Assembly (NCBI GenBank): GCA_012032065.1
Contig: JAAURV010000107.1
Span: 1-8,940 of the forward strand
Length of the DNA stretch: 8,940 nucleotides
Reading direction: 5' to 3'
Origin: Hyphomicrobiales bacterium
GTDB lineage: Bacteria > Pseudomonadota > Alphaproteobacteria > Rhizobiales > Aestuariivirgaceae
Positions 1-6,290 of the stretch are shown one piece after another (within the stretch, counting starts at the first letter, position 1; each line of letters begins with the position of its first letter). The notes below the pieces were generated by a model. The model did no database searches. It was given only the letters and a program-made list of their open reading frames with translations, and was not told the DNA's origin. The position numbers and the translations under genes are program-made.

Positions 1-51
1 GATGGCGGGCAGATCTTACCCGAAAGCCTCGACGCGCTGGCTCAGGCTTAG
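1..51 (+). CDS. Possible C-terminal end of an unidentified gene (5' end outside window)
   Basis: Frame 1 on the plus strand reads DGGQILPESLDALAQA and then a TAG stop. The composition is protein-like and the codons resemble those of the neighbouring genes. The other frames give arginine/serine-rich strings typical of non-coding shadows. Sixteen residues are too few to assign a family, and no function is proposed. If real, the gene converges on the leftward operon that ends at 208, leaving a spacer of about 156 bases. Confidence 0.35.
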   Translation, partial: DGGQILPESLDALAQA

Positions 52-120
52 CGGACCGTCGGCCTCCGTGCGCCCTACGTCGTCTTCGTGACATTGCAAG
101 ACTATTGCTGGGGAGTGGTG

Positions 121-144
121 AATTCGGGACCCACGTCCGGAATT
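121..144. repeat. Inverted repeat (10-base arms, 4-base loop) in convergent spacer
   Basis: The arms AATTCGGGAC (121-130) and GTCCGGAATT (135-144) are complementary at 9 of 10 positions around the loop CCAC. No U-tract follows on either strand, so it is not a classical intrinsic terminator. It could be a hairpin at the 3' end of the convergent transcripts or an operator for a dimeric regulator. The symmetry is seen directly; any function is inference. Confidence 0.45.
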
Positions 145-161
145 TGCGCCAATATGGCAGA

Positions 162-177
162 AACACCGTACGGTGTT
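162..177. terminator. Perfect 16-base palindrome; weak bidirectional terminator or operator
   Basis: AACACCGTACGGTGTT is perfectly self-complementary. As RNA it can fold into a 6-bp stem with a GUAC loop. On the minus strand it lies 31-46 bases beyond the kinase stop codon and is followed by TTCTG, a poor U-tract, so any intrinsic termination of the leftward operon would be weak. The perfect symmetry also suits a transcription-factor dimer site. I favour a 3'-end element because of its place between convergent genes, with low certainty. Confidence 0.35.
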
Positions 178-207
178 AATCGCTATTTTCACATCAAGGG
201 ATTATTC

Positions 208-1224
208 TTACAATCCGCTGAATCGCTTGAGATAATTCTCGCACAAACCCGCCGTGCCCTGGGTGTAAGGCAAACCCATGGACTTGGCGAGGTCGGTTTC
301 GTGGTGCGATCCGATCCAGGCAACGAGCAGCAGCCGCCGCAACATCACGAAGGTCGGGACTTCCGCTTCGTCTTCCTTCGAAAGCGCGATCACGCGGCGA
401 TAGCCCGCCTTCCAACTCTCGATCAGGTCCGGCACTTGCGGTTCGTGCTCGTAAAACGAAACAGGCGTCGCCGCGTCGTACATGTACCAGCCAAAGCCGC
501 AGTCGTCGAAATCGATCACCTTCACGGCCTTGCCGTCGATCAGAAGATTGGCCAACCTCAGATCGCAGTGGATGAGGCCAAAGCGATCCGCCGTTGTTCC
601 GTATGCTGACAATCTCCTTCCGATCAACTCCGCGGTCCGGCCAAAGAGTTCTTCCTTCGCCGCATCGATGCCCATCCCGTCGCGCCAGCGCCCCCAATGC
701 GGACTGTCATCTCCCAGAGCGCTACTGAAATCCCAGGTCAGCCGCGTGAACCACGATGGCCGCCTCCACGACTTCGCGTGGAGATGCATCCGCGCCGTCA
801 CTTCGCCCAGCAGTTCGAACGGCTCCGACAGATTCTCGCCAATGCCTGGCTCGCTTCCAGTTTCCCAGTCGAACAGCACAATGTTCCGCGGCCGCGGCAT
901 CAAGCTGTGCCGGAGCTCCTGGATGATCTCGCCATCCCTGCCCTTCACCGGCCTGGGTGTTGTCACCACGCCCGTGTTTCGCAAGTCCATCAGCCAGGAA
1001 AGTTCCGACGCAATCGCCGTCTTCGGATGATACCCATCGCGATGAATGCGAAGAGCCCAGCGCCGGCCATCGGCGGCCTCAACCTTGTAAGTGGCATTCT
1101 CCGAGAGATTGATCAGCTTGACCGAAAGCCCGCGCGGCAATTCATAGAGCTGCGCCGCCTGCTCCGCCAACTCCAGAAGGACCGGCAGTTGCTGTTCATG
1201 GGAAAGCGAATCGAAGCCGGTCAA
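208..1224 (-). CDS. APH/choline-kinase-fold phosphotransferase (small-molecule kinase, hydroxylysine kinase-like)
   Basis: The protein has 338 residues and belongs to the aminoglycoside phosphotransferase (APH, PF01636-type) superfamily, whose members transfer phosphate from ATP or GTP to hydroxyls of amino alcohols, homoserine, choline, sugars or antibiotics in the cytoplasm. The catalytic loop LIHCDLRLANLL (217-228) holds H219, D221 and N226, and the metal-binding Asp is D238 in VIDFDD. The N-lobe shows SENATYKV (41-48), WALRIHR (56-62) and E74, with the hinge-like FDWETG at 118-123. Length is normal. The start is TTG at 1224, overlapping the aminotransferase TGA as TTGA; no ATG or GTG start fits the frame nearby, so translation is probably coupled. 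It is the last gene of the leftward operon. Position next to a class III PLP enzyme is known family context for hydroxylysine kinase-type proteins and argues for a catabolic kinase rather than antibiotic resistance. The substrate is unknown. Confidence 0.88.
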   Translation of the reverse strand: MTGFDSLSHEQQLPVLLELAEQAAQLYELPRGLSVKLINLSENATYKVEAADGRRWALRIHRDGYHPKTAIASELSWLMDLRNTGVVTTPRPVKGRDGEIIQELRHSLMPRPRNIVLFDWETGSEPGIGENLSEPFELLGEVTARMHLHAKSWRRPSWFTRLTWDFSSALGDDSPHWGRWRDGMGIDAAKEELFGRTAELIGRRLSAYGTTADRFGLIHCDLRLANLLIDGKAVKVIDFDDCGFGWYMYDAATPVSFYEHEPQVPDLIESWKAGYRRVIALSKEDEAEVPTFVMLRRLLLVAWIGSHHETDLAKSMGLPYTQGTAGLCENYLKRFSGL

Positions 1225-2474
1225 CGCATCAACTCTCTGGCGCGCGGCATGGCGGCATCGAAGCGCTCCATGATTTCCTTGCAGAGGTCAGCCGTGAGTA
1301 AAATGCCCGGCTTCCATTGTAATACGCGTTTGTCCAGCGACGAGAATATGGCCCAGACGCCATTTTCGTAAAGCGCGCGGGAAACGGCCACGGCGTTTTC
1401 TCCGCTTTCGCCGAACTCGAGTCCGAGGATCACGCCCTTCTGGCGCACGCCGGTGAAGATGCCGCCGTGGCGTTTCATCATCTCCGCCATGGCATCGCGC
1501 ATGAAGCCGGTGACGAAATCCACATTGGCCTTGACCTCCGGCCGGAGCAGCATCTCGATTACCTTGTGAGCGACGACACAGCCCAACTCCGCTCCACCCG
1601 TTGTCGAAATATGCGCCGCGCCATCTTCATTGAGCCAGCCACCTGCGCGTTCGTTCACCAGCGTGGCGCTGATCGGATAGAGCCCGCCAGAGAGGCCTTT
1701 TGCGGTGACCATGATGTCGGGCTGGACTCCATAAGCCTGCCAGCCCCACATCTCGCCGGTGCGCATCAGGCCGGTCTGCACTTCATCGGCGATGTACATG
1801 GCGCCATGTTTCGAGCAGAGATCGCGGCAGGCGTTGAGATAGCCCTGCTTCGGCATGGGAAATCCGTAGGTCGCCGGAATTGTCTCCATGATGAGCGCCG
1901 CCACGTCGTTTCCCTTCAGCGCCATCTCCATCGCTTCGATGTCGTTGAAGGGGACCTGGATGAACTCGCCGGGTCTGTCCGCCAGGAAGATTTTGGTGAA
2001 ACGATCGTCGCCGGTTGCGACCGACAGGCCCGAATGGCCGTGATAACCCTTGAGGATCGACACGATCTTGCGGCGCTTGGTGGCGTAGCGCGCCGACTTC
2101 AACGCGATATCCACGGCCTCGGCTCCACCCGGCGCGAACACCGCGTAGGTCATTCCCGGCGAAATGTTGATGAGCGCTTCGGCGAGCGCCGTTCGCGCGA
2201 TCGAAGGAAACCAGTGGTTGCCGATATCGAAATGATCGAGCGCGTCCTTGAGCGTCTGCACAAGTTCCGGATGACGATGGCCCAAATTGTAGGTGCCGCC
2301 ATTGAGATGCAAATCGATAAGCCGGCGGCCCGACATGTCGTAAAGGAAATAGCCCTCACGCTTGTCGATGACGAGATCGATTCCGGCCTGCTGCCAGAAC
2401 CTCGTCTTGTCCGGATTCCAGAACTTGATGGCTTTGGCGAGAAGCTCCTGCTTGGACTCGAAACGGATATGCAT
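1221..2474 (-). CDS. Class III PLP-dependent aminotransferase (possible O-phospho-amine phospholyase)
   Basis: The 417-residue, full-length cytoplasmic enzyme has the class III aminotransferase fold (PF00202; acetylornithine, GABA and ornithine aminotransferases). Landmarks are PGGAEAVDIALKSAR at 115-129 (phosphate-binding GAEA), YHGHSG at 144-149 (ring-stacking Tyr), METIP at 196-200, IADEVQTGLMRTG at 228-240 with D230 for the pyridine nitrogen, and TAKGLSGG at 257-264 with K259 as the Schiff-base lysine. STTGG (290-294) stands where many relatives have STFGGNP. ATG 2474 follows the permease stop by one base, with GGTGA upstream as ribosome binding site. The stop overlaps the kinase start. 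The family includes true omega-aminotransferases and also ethanolamine-phosphate and phosphohydroxylysine phospholyases. Motifs cannot separate them, but the adjoining APH kinase makes a kinase-then-elimination route plausible. That is inference. Confidence 0.9.
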   Translation of the reverse strand: MHIRFESKQELLAKAIKFWNPDKTRFWQQAGIDLVIDKREGYFLYDMSGRRLIDLHLNGGTYNLGHRHPELVQTLKDALDHFDIGNHWFPSIARTALAEALINISPGMTYAVFAPGGAEAVDIALKSARYATKRRKIVSILKGYHGHSGLSVATGDDRFTKIFLADRPGEFIQVPFNDIEAMEMALKGNDVAALIMETIPATYGFPMPKQGYLNACRDLCSKHGAMYIADEVQTGLMRTGEMWGWQAYGVQPDIMVTAKGLSGGLYPISATLVNERAGGWLNEDGAAHISTTGGAELGCVVAHKVIEMLLRPEVKANVDFVTGFMRDAMAEMMKRHGGIFTGVRQKGVILGLEFGESGENAVAVSRALYENGVWAIFSSLDKRVLQWKPGILLTADLCKEIMERFDAAMPRARELMR

Positions 2475-2475
2475 G

Positions 2476-3345
2476 CTACTTCACCGCGCCCGCCGTAAGA
2501 CCCTTGACGATGTATTTCTCGAGGAAGATGCCGATGAGAATGAGCGGCAGAATGGCGGCGGATGAGATCGCGGCCATGGCCCACCAGGAGATGCCCTGCG
2601 ATCCCGTCTGACTCGCCACCATCACGGGCAAGGTTTTTGCCTTGGTGCTTGTCAGAAGTGCCGCGAAGAAATACTCATTCCAGCACAGGATGACCGAGAG
2701 AATGAACGCCGCCACCATGCCTGGCAGCGCGATGGGCACGACGATCCTGAGGAACGCGCCCCATGACGAGCAACCGTCCACCAGGGCTGCCTGTTCGAGC
2801 TCGGGCGGAATCGAATTGAACTGATCGCGCATGATCCAGATCACAATAGGCAGCACCATCAAAGCGTAGATCATGATCAGGCCGAAAAGATTGTCGAGCA
2901 GCGCCAGTTCCTTGTAGAGCACGAGGAATGGCATGGCGAGAACGACGGGCGGCAGAATGAGCTGCGAGAGGAAAAAAAACGAAATGTCGCTGTTCTTCCA
3001 GATCTTCCATCTGTATTCGAACCGGCTCAAGCCATAAGCCGCCGTGGAGCCGGTGATCAACGCCAGCAGGGACGCCCCAAGGGAAGCAAGAATGCTATTC
3101 CAGAACCGGGCGAGAAATTCGGCGCGTGGCGTCGAGTCATTCCAGATCGTGTCGGGCGAAAGGCCGATCGAACGAAGCCCCAGCCAATTGGGCGTGTATT
3201 GCCACCACGGCACGATGTTTCCGAGCTGCACATCCTTCGCCACCTTGAAGGTGGTCGAGAATGTCCAGAAGATCGGGAACAGCGCAATCACCGTCCACGT
3301 GGCAAGCGCGGTGTAGATCAGCGTTTTCTTGAGACCCTCGCTCAT
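2476..3345 (-). CDS. ABC transporter inner-membrane permease, CUT1 MalG type
   Basis: The protein has 289 residues and six predicted membrane segments: about 8-30, 78-105, 120-146, 152-172, 207-231 and 255-278. A long periplasmic stretch, about 34-77, lies between TM1 and TM2. The cytoplasmic EAA loop, which docks on the ATPase, is ELEQAALVDGCSSWGAF from residue 182 with G191 and the trailing LPG at 207-209. Length and arrangement are those of MalG/UgpE-like partners of sugar and polyol importers. The start is ATG 3345, which overlaps the upstream permease TGA as ATGA, with AGAGG about 10 bases before it. The same frame stays open upstream to 3771, but that extension lies inside the other permease gene, is His/Gly/Arg-rich and is not coding. 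It should pair with the 8-TM permease and the ATPase at the right edge. Confidence 0.93.
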   Translation of the reverse strand: MSEGLKKTLIYTALATWTVIALFPIFWTFSTTFKVAKDVQLGNIVPWWQYTPNWLGLRSIGLSPDTIWNDSTPRAEFLARFWNSILASLGASLLALITGSTAAYGLSRFEYRWKIWKNSDISFFFLSQLILPPVVLAMPFLVLYKELALLDNLFGLIMIYALMVLPIVIWIMRDQFNSIPPELEQAALVDGCSSWGAFLRIVVPIALPGMVAAFILSVILCWNEYFFAALLTSTKAKTLPVMVASQTGSQGISWWAMAAISSAAILPLILIGIFLEKYIVKGLTAGAVK

Positions 3346-4452
3346 ACGCCCGGCCTCTGCATGTATTTGCTGGTGAACTTCAGCAAGAGGGCGATGAAGA
3401 TGATGATGAGAATGAGATAGACCTCCGCCATCGCCGTGCCGTAGCCGACATTCGAGCGGTCCTTGTATTCGCGGAAGATGAAGCTCGAGACCGTGTCCGT
3501 CGCGCCGCCCGGCCCGCCGGAGGTGGTGGTGATGACGATGTCGGCAAGCTTCAACTGGAAGATGATGCGGAGCACGATGGCCGTGACGCTCACCGGCAGC
3601 ATGAGCGGAAACGTGATCTGACAGAAGTTCTGCCAGCCCGTTGCGCCATCGACCTTTGCCGCCTCCTGAATTTCCTTGGGCAGCGCTTGCAGCCCCGCCA
3701 GCAGCAGGATCACCATGAAGGGGATCCAAACCCAGGCATCCATCGCCGCGACAGTGATCTTGGCCAACCATGGTGAGGTGAGAAGCGTCGGTTCATCCCA
3801 ACCGAACCAGCGCAACAGTCGCGTGACGGGGCCAAAGCGATACTCGAGCATGGACTTGCCGATCATCCAGCCCACGGCAACGGGAGAGAGCATGAAGGGC
3901 AAGAGGAAAACCACCCGGAAGAATTTGCGGCCTTTGATGTCGGCGTTCAGCAATAGCGCGAGGCCGAAGGCGATAGCGTATTGCACCAGCACAGTCGCCA
4001 CATAGAAGACCATATTGCCGAGCGCGTTCCAGAAATAAGGATCGGCCCCACATCTGGCGGAAATTGTCGAGGCCGTTGAATTGGCGGCCCGTGGCGGAGG
4101 ACAGGTTCCAGTCCGTGAATGCGAGGTAAAGCCCGAAGAGGGTGGGGAAGATGACAAGCGCCAGCGTGAACAGCAGCGCCGGCAGTATGAACAGCGCGCG
4201 CCAGCCGGTCTCGCCGTAGCGCATGATGTTTCCAGCGGAAAGCGCCGCGCCCCACAGCGCGAAGGCGATGAGAATTGGAAGCCAGTTAGGGAAACCGAAG
4301 GGCAGCAGCCCGGCATAGAAGAGCGTCTGCATGGATGCGAGCGCCAACAGGACAACCGTCGCGCTGCGGACCAGAAGCGTGCCGGTGCGCTGGCGGTTGT
4401 CCGAGACAAGTGCGGCAACTGCGTCGCGGCCAGTGGAAGCGGTGCTGGTCAT
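3342..4452 (-). CDS. ABC transporter inner-membrane permease, CUT1 MalF type, 8 TM (frameshifted as sequenced)
   Basis: The gene is read in two frames that join near 4046-4049: 4452 to about 4047 encodes the N-terminal 135 residues and the rest to 3342 follows in the next frame. Removing one G (minus strand) from TGGGGCC turns MWGRSLFLERA into MWADPYFWNALGNMVFYVA and gives a continuous 369-residue permease. The EAA loop starts near 260 (EIQEAAKVDGATGWQNF) and ends with LPV near 285. Two extra N-terminal membrane helices, about 25-50 and 57-75, precede the usual six, an arrangement like E. coli MalF (8 TM) rather than the 290-residue norm. The start is ATG 4452 (MTSTASTGRD); an in-frame GTG at 4479 lies against the intergenic hairpin and is less likely. 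It partners the 6-TM permease and the solute-binding protein. As written the product would end prematurely. Confidence 0.87.
4046..4049 (-). other. Frameshift site in the MalF-type permease (one extra base in a CCCC run)
   Basis: The plus strand shows CCCC, which is GGGG on the coding strand. With three Gs the reading continues from FRQMW into ADPYFWNALGN without a break; with four, the frame shifts and the coding signal jumps to another frame. The corrected length, 1110 bases, is an exact multiple of three. A homopolymer indel during sequencing is the simplest cause. Confidence 0.8.
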
Positions 4453-4483
4453 TGAGCGTTGATGTTTTAACTGCCCCACCCCT

Positions 4484-4510
4484 GCCCCTCCCCGCGAATC
4501 GGGGAGGGGC
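4484..4510. repeat. GC-rich perfect hairpin between solute-binding protein and permease genes
   Basis: GCCCCTCCCCG (4484-4494) and CGGGGAGGGGC (4500-4510) are perfectly complementary over 11 bp around a 5-base loop. It lies 9 bases past the solute-binding protein stop and before the permease start at 4452. No T-tract follows in the transcribed direction, so it is not an intrinsic terminator. Similar C/G palindromes are widespread repeats in alphaproteobacterial intergenic DNA. In the E. coli malE-malF gap, a REP hairpin stabilises the upstream mRNA so that more binding protein than permease is made; the same role is inferred here. Confidence 0.7.
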
Positions 4511-4518
4511 GGAGTGAG

Positions 4519-6155
4519 TTACATGCCAAGCGAGGCCTTGTAGAGCTTGACCTGATTTTCGCGGCCCAACTGATCGGTGAGCTTCTCCCACGCCGCCGCG
4601 ATGGCGTCGGCGCCCGCTTGCGCGGTTGCCTGGCCTGCATAGATCTTCGCAAGCTCGTCTTCCGCCACGGAGTAATACTGGAAGATGCCTGGAATGCGCG
4701 GTTCGATCGCGGCGTTCGGATGATTGTAGGAGTTCATCTGCGAGTCGAGATAGCTCTTGATGAAAGCTTCTTCGTATCCGGCACTCACCCACTCCGCGAT
4801 GGTGAAGTGGCTGTTGCGGTATGGCTGGAAGCCCGATGGATAGGCGGCCATCCACAGCGAGATGTCCTTGCCGCCGAGATGGGCGGCGAGAGACCATGCG
4901 GCTTTTTTCTTCTTCTCGTCGGCATCGACGGTCTTCATGACATAGATGCCCCAGCCGATATAGGCCATGTTCGGCGCGTAGTTGGCACCTGACGAAAGCT
5001 TGTCCCAGGCGCCGGTCTTGGCGTTGTAGACATCATCCGAACCCGGAAGAATATCGAACGCCGTCTTGCCCTGAATGACGGAGGAGTCATTGGTGTTGAC
5101 GTTCGAGCCGATGTCTCCCCACCAGGACAACATGGTGCCCGTTCCGGCAAGGAACTGCTGGAAGCCCGTCGTTCCCGGATCGGCATTGAGCTGATCGGCA
5201 GGTTCGGATGGCAGCGAGTCGAGCACGTCCTGGATGGCGCGCACCCAGGCGGCGTTGTTGACGCGCGGCTTCATGGTGTCGGGATCGAACAGGAAGGCCT
5301 TGTCGTCCGGATGCTTGGCGTAAGCGGTGGCGCGGCTTCCGAGGAAGTAGAATGCGAAGCCGCCCCAGCCCTTGCAGGGATCGAGGTAGCCATAGAGATC
5401 CTGGCCTTCGAGTTTCTTGCCTTTGAGGAACTTGGTGTAGGCGTTGACCTGCTGCCAGGTCTTGGGCGGCCCCCACTCGCCGGCACCGCCGGATGCTTTC
5501 CATTCGTCGGCCAGCGTCTTGTCGGCGAATACGTCCGAGCGGTAGTTGAAGTTGTGGCAGTCGCCGTCGCAAGAGATGCGATAGGTCTTGCCATCCCATG
5601 TGCCGACCGGGGCTTTGAGATAGCCCACATAGTCGTCCATATCGATCTGCGTCTTGACCCAGTCCGGCATTTCGGAGGCGAGGCCCTTGCCGCACACGTC
5701 GCCCTCGAAAGGCGCGCCCATTTCGATGACGTCGAAGTCCACGGTGCCGGTGGCGATCGATTGCTGAAGACGCGCGTTGTAGTCGGCCTGCGCCAGATCG
5801 ATCCAGTTGATCTTCGCGCCGGTGTAATCGGCCCAGGCTTTCGACAAGCCGCGGAACAGCACGTTGTGGACGTTCTGGTTGTTGAGGCCCATGAACGACA
5901 GCTCGACACCGGCGAATTCGCCTGCTGCACATTGCCTTTCGTTGGCCCAAGGCACATCTCGCCGACCTTCTGCCAATCGGCGTCCGTCGGCTGGCCTTTG
6001 CCGACGCCAGGAATTGCGAGAATGGCGGCGCGCACATCCTGTGCCGCGGCAGGCGTCGTCGTTGCCGTGCCGGTGGCCGCGAGCGCCGCTATGGCCGCCG
6101 TGCCTTGCATCATGCGGCGGCGCGTCGTCATCAGATTGTAGAGATCGGCTTTCAT
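4519..6155 (-). CDS. ABC transporter periplasmic solute-binding protein, CUT1 family, Tat-type signal (frameshifted as sequenced)
   Basis: After correction of one missing base near 5914-5935 this is a 545-residue extracellular solute-binding protein (family 1, carbohydrate/polyol type), longer than the usual 420-450. The N-terminus MKADLYNLMTTRRRMMQG has twin/triple arginines at 12-14, then an Ala/Thr-rich hydrophobic stretch and an AAA-QD cleavage site after residue 38, suggesting Tat export. Typical signals are FRGLSKAWADYTGAKINWI, QSIATGTVDFDVIEMGAPFE, CDGDCHNFNYRSDVF, KTWQQVNAYTKFLKG and YPSGFQPYRNSHF. It has about five cysteines, among them the SCDGDC cluster, which could form periplasmic disulfides. 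ATG 6155 is preceded by the strong ribosome binding site GGGAGG. It is the first gene of the leftward operon and probably the most highly expressed. It would deliver the substrate to the two permeases. The ligand is not identifiable. Confidence 0.88.
5914..5935 (-). other. Frameshift site in the solute-binding protein (one base missing)
   Basis: The N-terminal frame is convincing through CLGPTKGNVQQ and the downstream frame from GEFAGVELSFMGLNNQNV. The frames join around GCAGCAGGCGAA on the coding strand. Adding one base there, for example a third G in the GG pair, gives NVQQGEFAGVELSF. The gene then measures 1638 bases, a multiple of three. The exact base is undetermined. No slippery heptamer is visible, so programmed frameshifting is unlikely. 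Confidence 0.75.
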
Positions 6156-6160
6156 CTTAT

Positions 6161-6166
6161 CCTCCC
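6161..6166 (-). promoter_or_regulatory. Strong ribosome binding site of the solute-binding protein
   Basis: On the minus strand GGGAGG sits five bases before ATG 6155 (GGGAGGATAAGATG). It fixes that start against the in-frame upstream reading to 6218, which crosses the ribosome binding site, and against later in-frame ATGs in the signal peptide. Confidence 0.8.
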
Positions 6167-6221
6167 ATGAACTTGCAAGCGGCCGTCCGATAGGGGCAAG
6201 ACGCCGTTGAAGCCGCATGAG

Positions 6222-6249
6222 ACTATGCCCGCAGCCGAAAGCCTGTCAA
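6222..6249 (-). promoter_or_regulatory. Sigma70-type promoter for the leftward transporter/catabolic operon
   Basis: Read leftward, the consensus -35 TTGACA (6244-6249) and the -10 CATAGT (6222-6227, four of six consensus bases) are separated by 16 bases. Transcription would start near 6214, leaving a leader of about 60 bases before ATG 6155. GCAT and ATGC half-sites (6215-6218 and 6225-6228, six bases apart) straddle the -10 and could be part of an operator; this is weak. No equally good rightward promoter is visible in 6156-6290, and no regulator gene is in the window. Confidence 0.55.
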
Positions 6250-6290
6250 TGTGAGGCGATTTGCTTCAGCTTCGGGGACTCCTCACCGCC

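Noticed and set aside
88..609. Plus-strand open frame at the left side overlapping the kinase gene
   Set aside because: Most of it is antisense to the kinase, and its translation (RRALGVRQTHGLGEV and onward) has no protein family features.
208..1224. Aminoglycoside resistance gene
   Set aside because: The fold is shared, but the operon position behind importer genes and a PLP enzyme, and the coupled start, point to metabolism. No specific APH subfamily signature is recognised.
1467..2498. 343-codon open frame on the plus strand opposite the class III PLP enzyme
   Set aside because: It is Arg/His-rich with no recognisable motif and lies antisense to a fully convincing enzyme gene; it is a GC-rich codon shadow.
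3346..3771. Upstream extension of the 6-TM permease frame
   Set aside because: The extension overlaps the other permease gene in a different frame and is His/Gly/Arg-rich. ATG 3345 with the ATGA overlap gives the family-typical 289-residue protein.
4450..4479. Alternative GTG start at 4479 for the 8-TM permease
   Set aside because: It abuts the intergenic hairpin, whose G-rich arm only mimics a ribosome binding site. The ATG at 4452 is preferred, though the GTG is not fully excluded.
4484..4510. Intrinsic transcription terminator after the solute-binding protein
   Set aside because: There is a strong stem but no T-run in the leftward direction; G-rich sequence follows, and the permease genes directly downstream need the same transcript.
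4046..5935. Programmed ribosomal frameshifting in the permease and binding-protein genes
   Set aside because: There are no slippery heptamers, the two shifts are of opposite sign, and such recoding is not known for these transporter families.
5311..6141. 276-codon open frame on the plus strand opposite the solute-binding protein
   Set aside because: It is an antisense shadow: Val/Ala/Gly-rich with no motif, and it spans the frameshift site without relation to it.
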